Positions 25,858-33,816 of a stretch of DNA of 64,000 nucleotides are shown here, piece by piece. Position numbers and translations under genes: made by a program. The stretch lies in the NCBI GenBank assembly GCA_965222975.1, contig CBDCVJ010000055.1, positions 1 to 64,000 on the forward strand, written 5' to 3'. Source of the DNA: UBA6168 sp965222975 (GTDB taxonomy: Bacteria > Bacteroidota > Bacteroidia > Chitinophagales > Saprospiraceae). The first letter of the stretch is position 1, and each line of letters begins with the position of its first letter. Under the pieces are notes generated by a model. The model had not been told where the DNA came from, did not search any database, and saw only the letters and a program-made list of their open reading frames with translations.

Positions 25858-26119
25858 AATCAATTATTGATGAAAGGATAAAAGAATTTATTATCCTATT
25901 GAAGCATTTTCATACTTGCTGCCCGAGTAATTAATTCAATCAATTAAATGTATATAAAAATAAGCATGTTTTAATTCAGAAGGCACACCTGCTCCTCTCC
26001 AATAAAAAGTTTAATCGCTTGCTTGGATTTAGCAATAAACAAAAAAACATTGGCTTGTAATTTTATTTTTTGGGCTTTTAAAGCCTGTGTGTTTTTTTCA
26101 TCCATTGATAATAAAATTT
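25858..26119. other. Intergenic, no supported gene
   Basis: AT-rich stretch between the membrane protein gene and the MITE. GGATAAAAG with TTATTATCC near 25875-25900 may be a weak terminator hairpin. Short frames here are low-complexity and unsupported. The first copy of ATAAAATTT, the MITE target site duplication, is at 26111-26119. Confidence 0.4.
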
Positions 26120-26303
26120 TTCACTACCGTACACTTTTTGTTTTATATCCGTTTTCAGGCCAAAGGCGAAGAAACTTAGAGGGAGAGGGGTGTGTTTTTT
26201 TTGTTTTTTCTGCGAAAAAACAAAAAAAAACACACCCCTCTCCCTAAATTTTCCTTCTTTCAGACATGAAAATCAGTCGTTTCCAAAAAGTGTACGGTAG
26301 TGA
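26120..26303. mobile_element. 184-bp MITE with 9-bp target site duplication
   Basis: The element has 20-bp perfect terminal inverted repeats (TTCACTACCGTACACTTTTT) and no coding capacity. It is flanked on both sides by the 9-bp direct repeat ATAAAATTT (26111-26119 and 26304-26312), which indicates transposition. The centre holds a second long hairpin (GAGAGGGGTGTGTTTTTTTT against its inverse ending CACACCCCTCTC). The arms are similar but not identical between the two repeats. A one-ended relative lies at 13506-13567. It was presumably mobilised in trans by an IS transposase making 9-bp duplications; none is visible in the window. Confidence 0.8.
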
Positions 26304-26408
26304 ATAAAATTTACAGGCTGTATGCTTTGAAGATAGGCATATATAGAACCTGATATGCATGCCGTTGATAATCCAGCTTGAAATAACAGCTCATTTATAT
26401 CACCTTTA

Positions 26409-26548
26409 TTATTAATAAGCTGCAAATAGAAAAAGCCCCAGTCAAAACTGACCGGGGCATTTTCATTAAACCTTTATATCAACGGCAATCAGGCGCTCAC
26501 CAGCCCCTTCGCCTTTTCGATAATTTCTTCTGCGATATTTTTCGGACA
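26409..26548. repeat. Duplicated fusA tail plus terminator, copy A
   Basis: A 140-bp direct repeat of 26754-26893, offset by 345 bp, with no difference that I can see. It contains the last 60 bases of the fusA reading frame on the minus strand, the stop, the GC-rich terminator hairpin and about 65 bp beyond. On its right it is fused to transposase sequence. Confidence 0.85.
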
Positions 26549-26668
26549 GTTGGCTCTGCCTCGAAAAGCTATCATCAAACCAAAGAAATGTATCAAAAAT
26601 TTACGCTGGCATTTGCCCACTTTTGGCATCAGGCTCAATATCTTCGCCGTGAGGGTTTCGACTCTCAT
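26489..26668 (-). pseudogene. Chimera: transposase N-terminus fused to EF-G tail
   Basis: An intact 59-codon frame starts at 26668. Its first 40 residues (MRVETLTAKILSLMPKVGKC, QRKFLIHFFGLMIAFRGRAN) look like the N-terminus of an IS4-type DDE transposase, where a block of the form RxFLLxxxxLxLxxRGRxN precedes the DNA-binding region. The last 19 residues (CPKNIAEEIIEKAKGLVSA) are the exact C-terminus of EF-G, joined in frame. The transposase body is missing. It is a recombination scar and unlikely to be functional, although it could be translated. Confidence 0.7.
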
Positions 26669-26753
26669 TGGTAAAAGTTGTTTTGTTGTGTCGTAACTAC
26701 AAAAGTCAACTTTTACCTTTTTTATTTCGATTCTATTTTTTCACGGACTATTG
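26549..26753 (-). mobile_element. 5' remnant of an insertion sequence
   Basis: About 205 bp between the two copies of the fusA-tail repeat carry the start of a transposase gene on the minus strand and its upstream region. The leader has an inverted repeat (GGTAAAAGTTG and CAACTTTTACC, around 26670-26716), as is common near IS ends. The outer IS end should be close to 26753 (inverse ATAGTCCGTGAAAAAATAGA). The other end of the IS is absent. Confidence 0.6.
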
Positions 26754-26893
26754 TTATTAATAAGCTGCAAATAGAAAAAGCCCCAGTCAAAACTGACCGG
26801 GGCATTTTCATTAAACCTTTATATCAACGGCAATCAGGCGCTCACCAGCCCCTTCGCCTTTTCGATAATTTCTTCTGCGATATTTTTCGGACA
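26754..26893. repeat. Duplicated fusA tail plus terminator, copy B
   Basis: The partner of 26409-26548. This copy is continuous with the intact fusA gene and is therefore the original. Its left edge abuts the presumed IS end. Confidence 0.85.
26773..26806 (-). terminator. fusA terminator
   Basis: Read on the minus strand, GCCCCGGTCA and TGACTGGGGC pair around TTTT and are followed by TTTTTCTATTTG, 30 bp after the fusA stop. The same hairpin recurs 345 bp further on in the duplicated copy (26428-26461). Confidence 0.85.
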
Positions 26894-28969
26894 CTCAGCG
26901 TAATGCGAGAACTCCATCGTCGAACTGGCACGGCCAGAAGTAATGGTACGGAGCTGCGTCACATAGCCGAACATCTCTGACAGTGGCACATCGGCCTGAA
27001 TGGCAATGGCACCTCCAGAACGTGGTTCTTGGCCTTTCGGTAATCCACGGCGGCGGTTCAGGTCACCAATAACAGGACCTGTATATTCCTCTGGCGTGAC
27101 AACTTCCAATTTCATGATAGGCTCCATCATAACTGGCTTACAGTTCTTGGCAGCAGCACGGAAACCTTCTTTGGCACAAAGCTCAAAGGCGATCGGCTTA
27201 CTATCCACTGCGTGCATAGAACCGTCCGTTACTTTAACCCTCATACTCTCGATTCCATAACCAGCTAATATACCATTCGTCATCATGGCAGTGAAACCAT
27301 CACGGATCGGCTTCTGGTAATTTTTATCAATGGCGCCGCCAACGATGCCCCACTCAAACTGGAGTTTCGTTTTTCCAGTTTTGAAATCTTCTGATTCCAA
27401 AAATTCTTCATCAGCAGGGCCGAGTTCGAATTCCATATCGGCAAAGAGACCAGAACCACCAGACTGCTTTTTCAAGCGCTCCCGATGACTGACCTGTTGC
27501 GTCAGGGCTTCTTTGTATGTAACCTGAGGCTGGCCTTGGTTACATTCAACTTTGAACTCTCGTTTGAGACGGTCAACAATGATTTCCAAGTGCAGCTCAC
27601 CCATTCCACTGATAATGGTCTGGTTCGTGTCGTGGTCAACCCGCACTTTAAAAGTAGGGTCTTCCTCCGCCAATTTGTGCAAGGCCAAGCCCAGCTTGTC
27701 CATATCTTTTTGTGACTTCGGCTCAACGGCAATACCGATCACTGGATCAGGGAAAGTCATGCTTTCTAGTATGATCGGATGTTTTTCATTACAAAGCGTA
27801 TCGCCTGTACGAAGGTCTTTGAAACCAACAGCTGCAGCTATGTCACCTGCTTCCACAAAATCAATGGGATTCTGCTTGTTGGAGTGCATCTGGTAGAGGC
27901 GTGAAATCCTTTCCTTCTTATCGGAACGGGTATTCAGCACTTGCGAGCCAGCATCTAAGCGGCCTGAGTAAACACGCATGAATGCCAAGCGGCCAACATA
28001 AGGATCGGTTGCTATTTTAAACGCCAAAGCACTAAATGGCTCATCTACTGATGGCTTGCGAGTTACTTCTGCATCCGTTTTCGGATTGATGCCAGAAATA
28101 GCCTCTACATCCAGTGGAGAAGGCATAAATTCACAAACGGCATTAAGCAAAGCCTGAACTCCTTTGTTCTTGAAAGCAGAACCACACATCATCGGTGTGA
28201 TAGACATATCAATCGTCGCCTTGCGAATGGCAGTCCTTACTTCGTCAACAGTAATAGATTCAGGGTCTTCGAAGAATTTTTCCAACAAATTATCATCGTA
28301 ATCAGCTACCGATTCGAGCAGTTTGCCACGGTATTCGTTTACGGTCTCAACGAGATCTTCGGGAATAGGGATCACCTCATAAGTCATGCCTTGATCCGCC
28401 TCGTTCCAAACGATAGCCTCCATGGTGATAAGATCAACTACTCCTTTAAAGCGCTCTTCTGCACCGATAGGAATTTGGAGTGGAACAGCGTTGGCACCCA
28501 ATTTCTCCCTAACATCGTTTACGACGTTGAAAAAATCGGCACCACTCCGGTCCATTTTATTTACAAAACCAATACGTGGCACTTTGTAACGGTCAGCCTG
28601 ACGCCAAACAGTTTCTGATTGTGGCTCAACACCCGACACAGCACAAAACAATGCAACTGTACCATCCAAAACACGCAATGAACGCTCTACCTCAACGGTA
28701 AAGTCAACGTGGCCTGGGGTGTCAATGATGTTGACGGAATAGAGTTGATCTTTCCATTTCCATGAGGTTTTGGTAGCAGCAGAAGTGATCGTAATGCCAC
28801 GCTCTTGCTCCTGTTCCATCCAATCCATGGTAGCAGCACCGTCGTGCACCTCACCGATTTTGTGGGTCAGCCCAGTGTAAAAAAGGATTCGCTCGGTGGT
28901 GGTAGTTTTTCCGGCGTCAATGTGGGCAGCAATGCCAATGTTCCTGGTAAATCTTAAATCTCTTGCCAT
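26834..28969 (-). CDS. fusA: Elongation factor G
   Basis: Translation GTPase of 711 residues that drives ribosomal translocation and, with RRF, ribosome recycling. The G1 motif AHIDAGKTTTTE (about 14-25), the switch II region DTPGHVDFTVEVERSLRVLD, the NKMDRSGADF G4 motif and the domain II-V sequences are all intact. The length is usual for bacterial EF-G. It is the last gene of an rpsL-rpsG-fusA cluster; no tuf gene follows, as downstream DNA is intergenic with a terminator. The start ATG follows a poor Shine-Dalgarno context, typical for the phylum. The terminal 19 codons are duplicated nearby in a transposase chimera. Confidence 0.98.
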   Translation of the reverse strand: MARDLRFTRNIGIAAHIDAGKTTTTERILFYTGLTHKIGEVHDGAATMDWMEQEQERGITITSAATKTSWKWKDQLYSVNIIDTPGHVDFTVEVERSLRVLDGTVALFCAVSGVEPQSETVWRQADRYKVPRIGFVNKMDRSGADFFNVVNDVREKLGANAVPLQIPIGAEERFKGVVDLITMEAIVWNEADQGMTYEVIPIPEDLVETVNEYRGKLLESVADYDDNLLEKFFEDPESITVDEVRTAIRKATIDMSITPMMCGSAFKNKGVQALLNAVCEFMPSPLDVEAISGINPKTDAEVTRKPSVDEPFSALAFKIATDPYVGRLAFMRVYSGRLDAGSQVLNTRSDKKERISRLYQMHSNKQNPIDFVEAGDIAAAVGFKDLRTGDTLCNEKHPIILESMTFPDPVIGIAVEPKSQKDMDKLGLALHKLAEEDPTFKVRVDHDTNQTIISGMGELHLEIIVDRLKREFKVECNQGQPQVTYKEALTQQVSHRERLKKQSGGSGLFADMEFELGPADEEFLESEDFKTGKTKLQFEWGIVGGAIDKNYQKPIRDGFTAMMTNGILAGYGIESMRVKVTDGSMHAVDSKPIAFELCAKEGFRAAAKNCKPVMMEPIMKLEVVTPEEYTGPVIGDLNRRRGLPKGQEPRSGGAIAIQADVPLSEMFGYVTQLRTITSGRASSTMEFSHYAECPKNIAEEIIEKAKGLVSA

Positions 28970-29102
28970 TTTTGTTTCCCGAAAGGGTTTAAAATTGGAT
29001 TAGTAAACTGCTGTATCGGAGAATTTGGTAGTACATTTTTTTATTCAAGCCAACAGTTACTAATTACTATTAAAATTGAAATCGTATGGGTTAAAAATCC
29101 AA

Positions 29103-29142
29103 CGAGTTTGGAAAGCACAATGTCAGCAGCTTTCCAAACTCG
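29103..29142 (-). promoter_or_regulatory. Perfect 13-bp hairpin between rpsG and fusA
   Basis: CGAGTTTGGAAAG and CTTTCCAAACTCG pair around a 14-base loop in the 200-bp gap between rpsG and fusA. On the minus strand it is followed by TTGGATTTTTAACC, a short T run. It could be a partial terminator, attenuator or processing site that sets the rpsG to fusA ratio. Confidence 0.6.
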
Positions 29143-29169
29143 TCGAAGTTGTTTCTATCTGCTTTTCTT

Positions 29170-29637
29170 TTAAGCCTTGAAGTGAGCAAATGCCCGGTTG
29201 GCTTCGGCCATACGGTGCGTGTCTTCTTTCCGCTTGACAGCTCCGCCTTCGCCTTTGCTTGCAGCGATCAATTCAGCTGCTAATTTTTCAGCGTACCCTT
29301 TTCCGCTTCGCTCACGGGAGAAACGGATCAACCATTTCATCCCAAACATAATCCTGCGCTTTGAACGGATTTCCTGTGGAATCTGAAATGTAGCACCGCC
29401 AATCCGTCTTGCCTTTACCTGTACTTGAGGCATGGCATTGTTGAGGGCTTTTTTCCAAATGCCATGTTCATCTTGTTGGGTGCGCTCTTTGATGATATCC
29501 AGGGCATCATAAAACAACCGAAAAGCTACTGACTTCTTGCCTTCCCACATCATGTTGTTCACAAACTGGGTGACCATCGGATCGTTGTACCGAGGGTCAG
29601 GTGCTATAATTCTTACCTTAGGTTTATGCTTCCTCAT
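29170..29637 (-). CDS. rpsG: 30S ribosomal protein S7
   Basis: This 155-residue small-subunit protein organises the 3' major domain of 16S rRNA near the E site. ATG 29637 is chosen because MRKHKPKVRIIAPDPRYNDP is the family N-terminus; codons further upstream in frame overlap rpsL and are not S7. The core WEGKKSVAFRLFYDALDII, then VQVKARRIGGATFQIPQEIR, is conserved. The C-terminus ends with the usual KKEDTHRMAEANRAFAHF-type helix. Gaps of 112 bp to rpsL and 200 bp to fusA are larger than in many genomes. Confidence 0.97.
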   Translation of the reverse strand: MRKHKPKVRIIAPDPRYNDPMVTQFVNNMMWEGKKSVAFRLFYDALDIIKERTQQDEHGIWKKALNNAMPQVQVKARRIGGATFQIPQEIRSKRRIMFGMKWLIRFSRERSGKGYAEKLAAELIAASKGEGGAVKRKEDTHRMAEANRAFAHFKA

Positions 29638-29749
29638 TTGAAGAAAATTTATTTGGTATTTAGGTGTTGTGGCATTTGGTATTTTAATACACACTTTACC
29701 TATTACATTAATGTCAAAAAAATGATCTATCGAAATAAAACAGCAAACC

Positions 29750-30124
29750 CTACTTCTTAGGTGCTTTGGTGCCGTACTGGCTGCGGCTCTTCTTCCTGTT
29801 CTGGACACCTGCGGTATCCAATGCTCCACGCACGATAGTGTAACGAACACCGGGAAGGTCTTTTACCCTACCCCCTCTGACCAATACAATGGAGTGTTCT
29901 TGCAGGTTGTGGCCTTCACCCGGAATGTAACAAATTACCTCCGTGCCATTGGTCAAACGGACTTTAGCGACTTTACGCAAGGCCGAGTTCGGCTTCTTGG
30001 GAGTAGTAGTGTAAACCCTTGTACAAACACCCCTGCGCTGAGGGCAAGAGTCGAGTGCACGTGATTTGCTCTTCATCACAATTTTCTTCCTACCCTTACG
30101 TACAAGCTGATTAATGGTTGGCAT
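29750..30124 (-). CDS. rpsL: 30S ribosomal protein S12
   Basis: This 124-residue protein of the decoding centre carries the family N-terminus MPTINQLVRKGRKKIVMKSK, then CPQRRGVCTRVYTTTPKKPN and the loop GHNLQEHSIVLVRGGRVKDL. Both lysines of TTPKKPNS, the site of streptomycin resistance mutations, and the second site RVKDLPGV are wild type. It is the first gene of the str cluster here. A few hundred bases of A/T-rich DNA upstream should hold the promoter. Confidence 0.97.
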   Translation of the reverse strand: MPTINQLVRKGRKKIVMKSKSRALDSCPQRRGVCTRVYTTTPKKPNSALRKVAKVRLTNGTEVICYIPGEGHNLQEHSIVLVRGGRVKDLPGVRYTIVRGALDTAGVQNRKKSRSQYGTKAPKK

Positions 30125-30489
30125 AATTGCTTAATTTATCTTGTTATTTCGATAGTTTTTTTCTTGTCAAAATCGCTTTAAAACACTCATTTTTCCTAAA
30201 AAAATATAGGTTTTTGAAAAGCGAGCGCAAATGTAGGGTTTTTAGTTGAAAAACAATAGGTTGTATTTAAAAATATTTGCAGGAGTTTTGGAATGGAAAA
30301 GTCACCCTTTTAGGAGGCAAAATCCCCTTTTGCTAAAGCAGCTCTCAGCTTTTTTGATGTTTTGAATTATTCCTACAAAACAGAATATTCCTACAGAACT
30401 ATTGGACTGGATAGCGAAACGCAATCTTTAAGAAAATGGTTGCATAAAATGGCAAAACCATGGCACTGTCATTTAAAGCCTTAAAAGTG
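30125..30489. other. Upstream region of rpsL, no gene seen
   Basis: AT-rich leader of the str genes. I see no gene, tRNA or large repeat in it. It must contain the rpsL promoter, but no -33/-7 pair is convincing enough to place. Confidence 0.4.
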
Positions 30490-30518
30490 AAAGGGACTGC
30501 CAATGGCAATCCCTTTTT
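30490..30518. terminator. Terminator-like hairpin AAAGGGACTGCC
   Basis: AAAGGGACTGCC and GGCAATCCCTTT pair around AAT and are followed by TTCC on the plus strand; A-rich sequence lies on the other side. It is about 100 bp beyond the stop of the 30618-31127 gene on the minus strand and may end that transcript or insulate the str genes. Confidence 0.55.
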
Positions 30519-30617
30519 CCTAAATTCTAATTCTTTCAAAGATTGGCAACTGACCAAATTGTCGGAGTATACTGTTTTCTGTTTGACTACCAAGAGTTTT
30601 GCATTTTTAGTACCACT

Positions 30618-31127
30618 CTAAAAGCTAAGCCCAACTCCTAAACCCAGACTTTTGGAAGGAGATATAAGATGAAATGACGTATTCTGGTTAGTAGACTTTT
30701 GCTTGATCACTTCATTATAACGGTGAACAGCTGGCTTACCTTTAAGTGGCCAACCCAACCCATTAACAATTAATCCGGTAATTGTTAGTCCTAAACCGGC
30801 AATTAGTAACCTTTCTTGTTTTTGCAGCCCACCTGAAGTTCCATTGTCTGTGGTGGCAGCGACCCCCAAGCACCCTAAAGCACCGACAAGAGGGATATAA
30901 GAAACAATCTGAACGGTCTGATAACCTTTAAGTAGTTCATTGGCTCTTTGATCATTAGCAGTATGGATAATAGCCCTTAAATCTTTGATTTTCGTCTTAC
31001 GGACTTTTTCGCCTTTGAAGAAAATTTTTCGCCCTTTGAATTCTATGAGTTCAGGTGAATTGGTTTGCCCTAAAATCCCAAGGTTGCTAACAAACAGAAA
31101 TGTTAATAAAAAAAGTGAATTTTTCAT
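30618..31127 (-). CDS. Secreted or membrane protein of unknown function
   Basis: The 169-residue product has a signal peptide (MKNSLFLLTFLFVSNLGILG, cleavage near GQT). A Lys-rich segment follows (KGRKIFFKGEKVRKTKIKDL), then two hydrophobic stretches (VQIVSYIPLVGALGCLGVAA and LLIAGLGLTITGLIVNGLGW) that look like a membrane hairpin, and a tail ending LGLGVGLSF. I do not recognise the family. It is the last of a run of minus-strand genes encoding exported proteins (from 35172 down). Gaps of 243 bp or more argue against tight operon coupling. Confidence 0.55.
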   Translation of the reverse strand: MKNSLFLLTFLFVSNLGILGQTNSPELIEFKGRKIFFKGEKVRKTKIKDLRAIIHTANDQRANELLKGYQTVQIVSYIPLVGALGCLGVAATTDNGTSGGLQKQERLLIAGLGLTITGLIVNGLGWPLKGKPAVHRYNEVIKQKSTNQNTSFHLISPSKSLGLGVGLSF

Positions 31128-31370
31128 AAGTGATATTTTTAAAGTTGATGAATATTTTATGAATAAGTTTTTGAACAGTCTTAATTTTAATGAAAATGAA
31201 AGCCCAAGGGAAGAGTATTGATTATTCCTAAAGGAATCCTTTCATGCATAATTTGAATATTATTAAAATCGAAATAAAAAAATCCCATAGGCAACCTTTG
31301 AGAAGGTTCCATCCATTTGAATCTCTATTTATTTTTCTGAGAACTTAATTAACGTCTCCAGCCAACATCC

Positions 31371-32900
31371 TCAGTTGATGGCGAAGGGAAATATGGCATT
31401 AGCAGAAAGAAAATATAAGCTATCCTTAAACTCAAAAACCTGATAACAATTTTCGAGCTTGTTAAATATTTCCTGAACAGTATATCTACTGGATTCCCCT
31501 TTGATCATAAAGGCTTTTGAATCTGTGGTTGCATAAAAGCCTCCCGAAGTAATTTCTCCGATATTAATAAAGGATTTGCTATCATTGGAAATATCTACCT
31601 TTTCAAGTGTTTCGCCAAAGAAGTATAATTCAGAATTATTACAAACTATAAACAGGCTCTGTCCTGACGTGATGAATATTTCATTAATAGACTTATTATT
31701 TAGGATATTAAACTCTTTCTTACGGAGAAAGTCACCATTCTTATAAACAACAATCCCCTTGTCTGTTCCAATTAATGCTTCATTATTACGAAAAAGGGTA
31801 CTACAATTAAAGTATAAGTCTTTTGTCAGAGCATGATCTGAAGAATTTATGACTTTGCCCGCATCAATTATTTGGATTTTCAATTCTCCAAGGGCTTTCA
31901 GCCATTTTTTAATATTTAACCCATTTAAAGCATTAGAACCAACAAAGAAAACAACTAGGTCATCCTCCAAAACAGTTGATTTATAAATGACCGGCATTTC
32001 CAATTTTTCTTTTAACCTTTCAAATTCTGAAGAAGATGGGTTATATTTATAGAATCGTGGCGAATGCGGTGATATCTTCGTTACAGCCCAAATATTATTA
32101 TTACTAAAAGCGATTTCCAAAAGCACGCCCTTTAGTTTTGGCTCGACAAATCTGCCTTCTTCAAAATAACATAATGAATGCCCAATTTTTGTAAACTTTG
32201 AATTCCCGCCATTTTTCATCCAAACTTTTTTTCTACTATCTAGATAAAATTCTTCGATAAATTTAAAAGGGCACTTTGGTTTTCCTTTGGAATAATCCCG
32301 CCAAGCATTATTATCATGTACAAATAACCCACCTGGCCACATTTTATTCATAATGCCTTTTTCTGGCGATTCCCCATTTGCTATAAATATGCGGCCTTCA
32401 GAGTCTTCAATAATATCAGTTATTTCTGCACTCGGAATTTCAATATCATTTTTATCAAAAGTTTTTAGGGTTTCGCCATTATAAACACTAATCCCACCTT
32501 CATATAAGCGTGAAGTTCCAAAGCCGTCAAAAAAAGGATCCCTTTGGGATCCGATCCAGGTTTGTCCTTGAGAATCGTGGTAAATAACGCCGATTTTACC
32601 TTTGAACAATCCGTTGTCTTTATTAAATGCCTTCCATATATTTTTATCCAAATCATAATGGTGCAGATTATTATTTTCGATAAACCATAAACCGTATTTT
32701 TTATCGAAAGAATAAATTATAGAATTATCAGATCCTAAACCTTCCTTTGATGCTTTATTTGTATAAAAAAATTTCCCAGTGCATGGAAAGGGGTACTCAA
32801 TTGAAGGTTTTGTTTCTGATTTATTTGTGGTTTGGGAAATAAGAAAATTGCTGATAGTAAAAAAGACTGTGATTAATAATAAGGTGAGTAACTTTTTCAT
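31371..32900 (-). CDS. Exported beta-propeller protein (regulator-propeller type)
   Basis: The 509-residue protein has a signal peptide (MKKLLTLLLITVFFTISNFL, cleavage near ISQ) and a string of two-component-regulator propeller-like blades. Examples are YGLWFIENNNLHHYDLDKNI, IGVIYHDSQGQTWIGSQRDP, ITDIIEDSEGRIFIANGESP and VWMKNGGNSKFTK. It lacks the Y_Y_Y, kinase and output domains that follow such propellers in hybrid kinases, so it is a free periplasmic or secreted propeller. It may bind a ligand or partner. The upstream neighbour (50 bp away) encodes a lipoprotein on the same strand, suggesting a transcription unit. The leaders of this gene and of the 30618 gene share AAAGTTGATGA/AAAGTGAGTAA-like sequence and a TAAGTGATATTTTT element. 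Confidence 0.65.
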   Translation of the reverse strand: MKKLLTLLLITVFFTISNFLISQTTNKSETKPSIEYPFPCTGKFFYTNKASKEGLGSDNSIIYSFDKKYGLWFIENNNLHHYDLDKNIWKAFNKDNGLFKGKIGVIYHDSQGQTWIGSQRDPFFDGFGTSRLYEGGISVYNGETLKTFDKNDIEIPSAEITDIIEDSEGRIFIANGESPEKGIMNKMWPGGLFVHDNNAWRDYSKGKPKCPFKFIEEFYLDSRKKVWMKNGGNSKFTKIGHSLCYFEEGRFVEPKLKGVLLEIAFSNNNIWAVTKISPHSPRFYKYNPSSSEFERLKEKLEMPVIYKSTVLEDDLVVFFVGSNALNGLNIKKWLKALGELKIQIIDAGKVINSSDHALTKDLYFNCSTLFRNNEALIGTDKGIVVYKNGDFLRKKEFNILNNKSINEIFITSGQSLFIVCNNSELYFFGETLEKVDISNDSKSFINIGEITSGGFYATTDSKAFMIKGESSRYTVQEIFNKLENCYQVFEFKDSLYFLSANAIFPFAIN

Positions 32901-32949
32901 AAGTGATATTTTTAAAGTGAGTAAATCCTAACTATTAGGAACATTTCAT

Positions 32950-33390
32950 TCAAGGAATGGCAATGGTCAGTTCATTGCTTTCATTTCCACACTCATCCCT
33001 GAGTACGAATTTGAACCATTTGCCTGATGCTTCCGGATACAGGGCACCTGCATTGTCCATTCCAGCCGGACCTTTAAGCCCTGCACATTTATTATTCAAT
33101 GGAGACCATGTATAGCAATTAGGTGGAACATCCAAATTGGTTTCAGTAATGACCCATGTTGGGGTGGCGTCACAATCCGCATCTTCATAATTGAAAGAAT
33201 AGACATAAGTAATTGAATCTGATCTCTCCTCTATAAGGGGATTTGAAATGACCGGGGCAGAACCTAGGCTCGGGCAAGTACCCAATGCCGTATTTGGACA
33301 TGGTTCATCCGAAGCTTGAACGTCTTCTTCTGGATTGCAGGCAAATAATAATAAGGAGAATAGGAAAAGGATTGGTAGCTTTTTCATCAT
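32950..33390 (-). CDS. Small Cys-rich lipoprotein
   Basis: The 146-residue product has a lipoprotein signal (MMKKLPILFLFSLLLFAC, lipobox LFAC, Cys18; the second Met may be the real start). It is followed by a linker and a single beta-sandwich-like domain with six further Cys residues (CPNTALGTC, DADCDATP, NCYTW, NKCAG, DECGNESNE). The end FVLRDECGNESNELTIAIP resembles the last strands of HYR or Ig-like domains. It is probably surface-exposed and disulfide-stabilised. It lies 50 bp upstream of the propeller gene. The function is unknown. Confidence 0.65.
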   Translation of the reverse strand: MMKKLPILFLFSLLLFACNPEEDVQASDEPCPNTALGTCPSLGSAPVISNPLIEERSDSITYVYSFNYEDADCDATPTWVITETNLDVPPNCYTWSPLNNKCAGLKGPAGMDNAGALYPEASGKWFKFVLRDECGNESNELTIAIP

Positions 33391-33615
33391 TTATTGTTTA
33401 CTGGACTTTTGACAAGAATTTTTTCAAAATGACCAGATAACGAATACCCTATAGGGGCATGAGTTATACATTGTTAAAATAATTATTTGGAGTTTTGGGA
33501 AAACGCCTTGTTTTCTCAAAACATCAAAAAATAATAATGTCAATGTGTTTTCTATTGAAAATCAGCAACAAATGATTTTCTGCCTTGAAACCTTGTCAAA
33601 AGTCCAGATTGTTTA
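33391..33615. other. Intergenic, no supported gene
   Basis: AT-rich DNA between the lipoprotein gene and the branched inverted-repeat element. It should hold the lipoprotein promoter; no ORF or repeat of its own is supported. Confidence 0.35.
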
Positions 33616-33743
33616 GGTGTAGGACAAATTTACAGGGCTGGGTATCATGCCCGTCTGATTCCCCATCAGGCGGTCATTTTTGAGCTTTTAAATTTACGGC
33701 GGCATGGGAAATGGCGCCGTAAAATGCGGATTTGTCCTGTACC
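33616..33743. repeat. 128-nt multi-hairpin element, candidate structured RNA
   Basis: An outer stem (GGTGTAGGACAAAT with ATTTGTCCTGTACC) encloses three inner hairpins. They are GGGC with GCCC at 33635-33652, CCGTCTGAT with ATCAGGCGG at 33651-33673, and TTTACGGCGGCAT with ATGGCGCCGTAAA at 33693-33723. The result is cloverleaf-like. G-T pairs in the outer stem keep pairing. No ORF overlaps it except low-complexity frames. It lies between the T9SS gene (stop 33817) and the lipoprotein gene, both on the minus strand. It could be a small RNA, a 3' UTR structure or a mobile palindrome. Confidence 0.55.
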
Positions 33744-33816
33744 ATATTGTTTTTTAGGTGAACAGATTTATTTTGTCTTTTCACAGTGGTTTAATAGTCG
33801 TCATTTAGGCTTCTTT

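Noticed and set aside
26023..26247. 74-codon frame overlapping the left half of the MITE
   Set aside because: It runs through the palindrome and its poly-T/A tracts; coding potential is an artefact of the repeat.
29638..29850. N-terminal extension of S7
   Set aside because: The extra 71 codons overlap rpsL in another frame and do not resemble S7.
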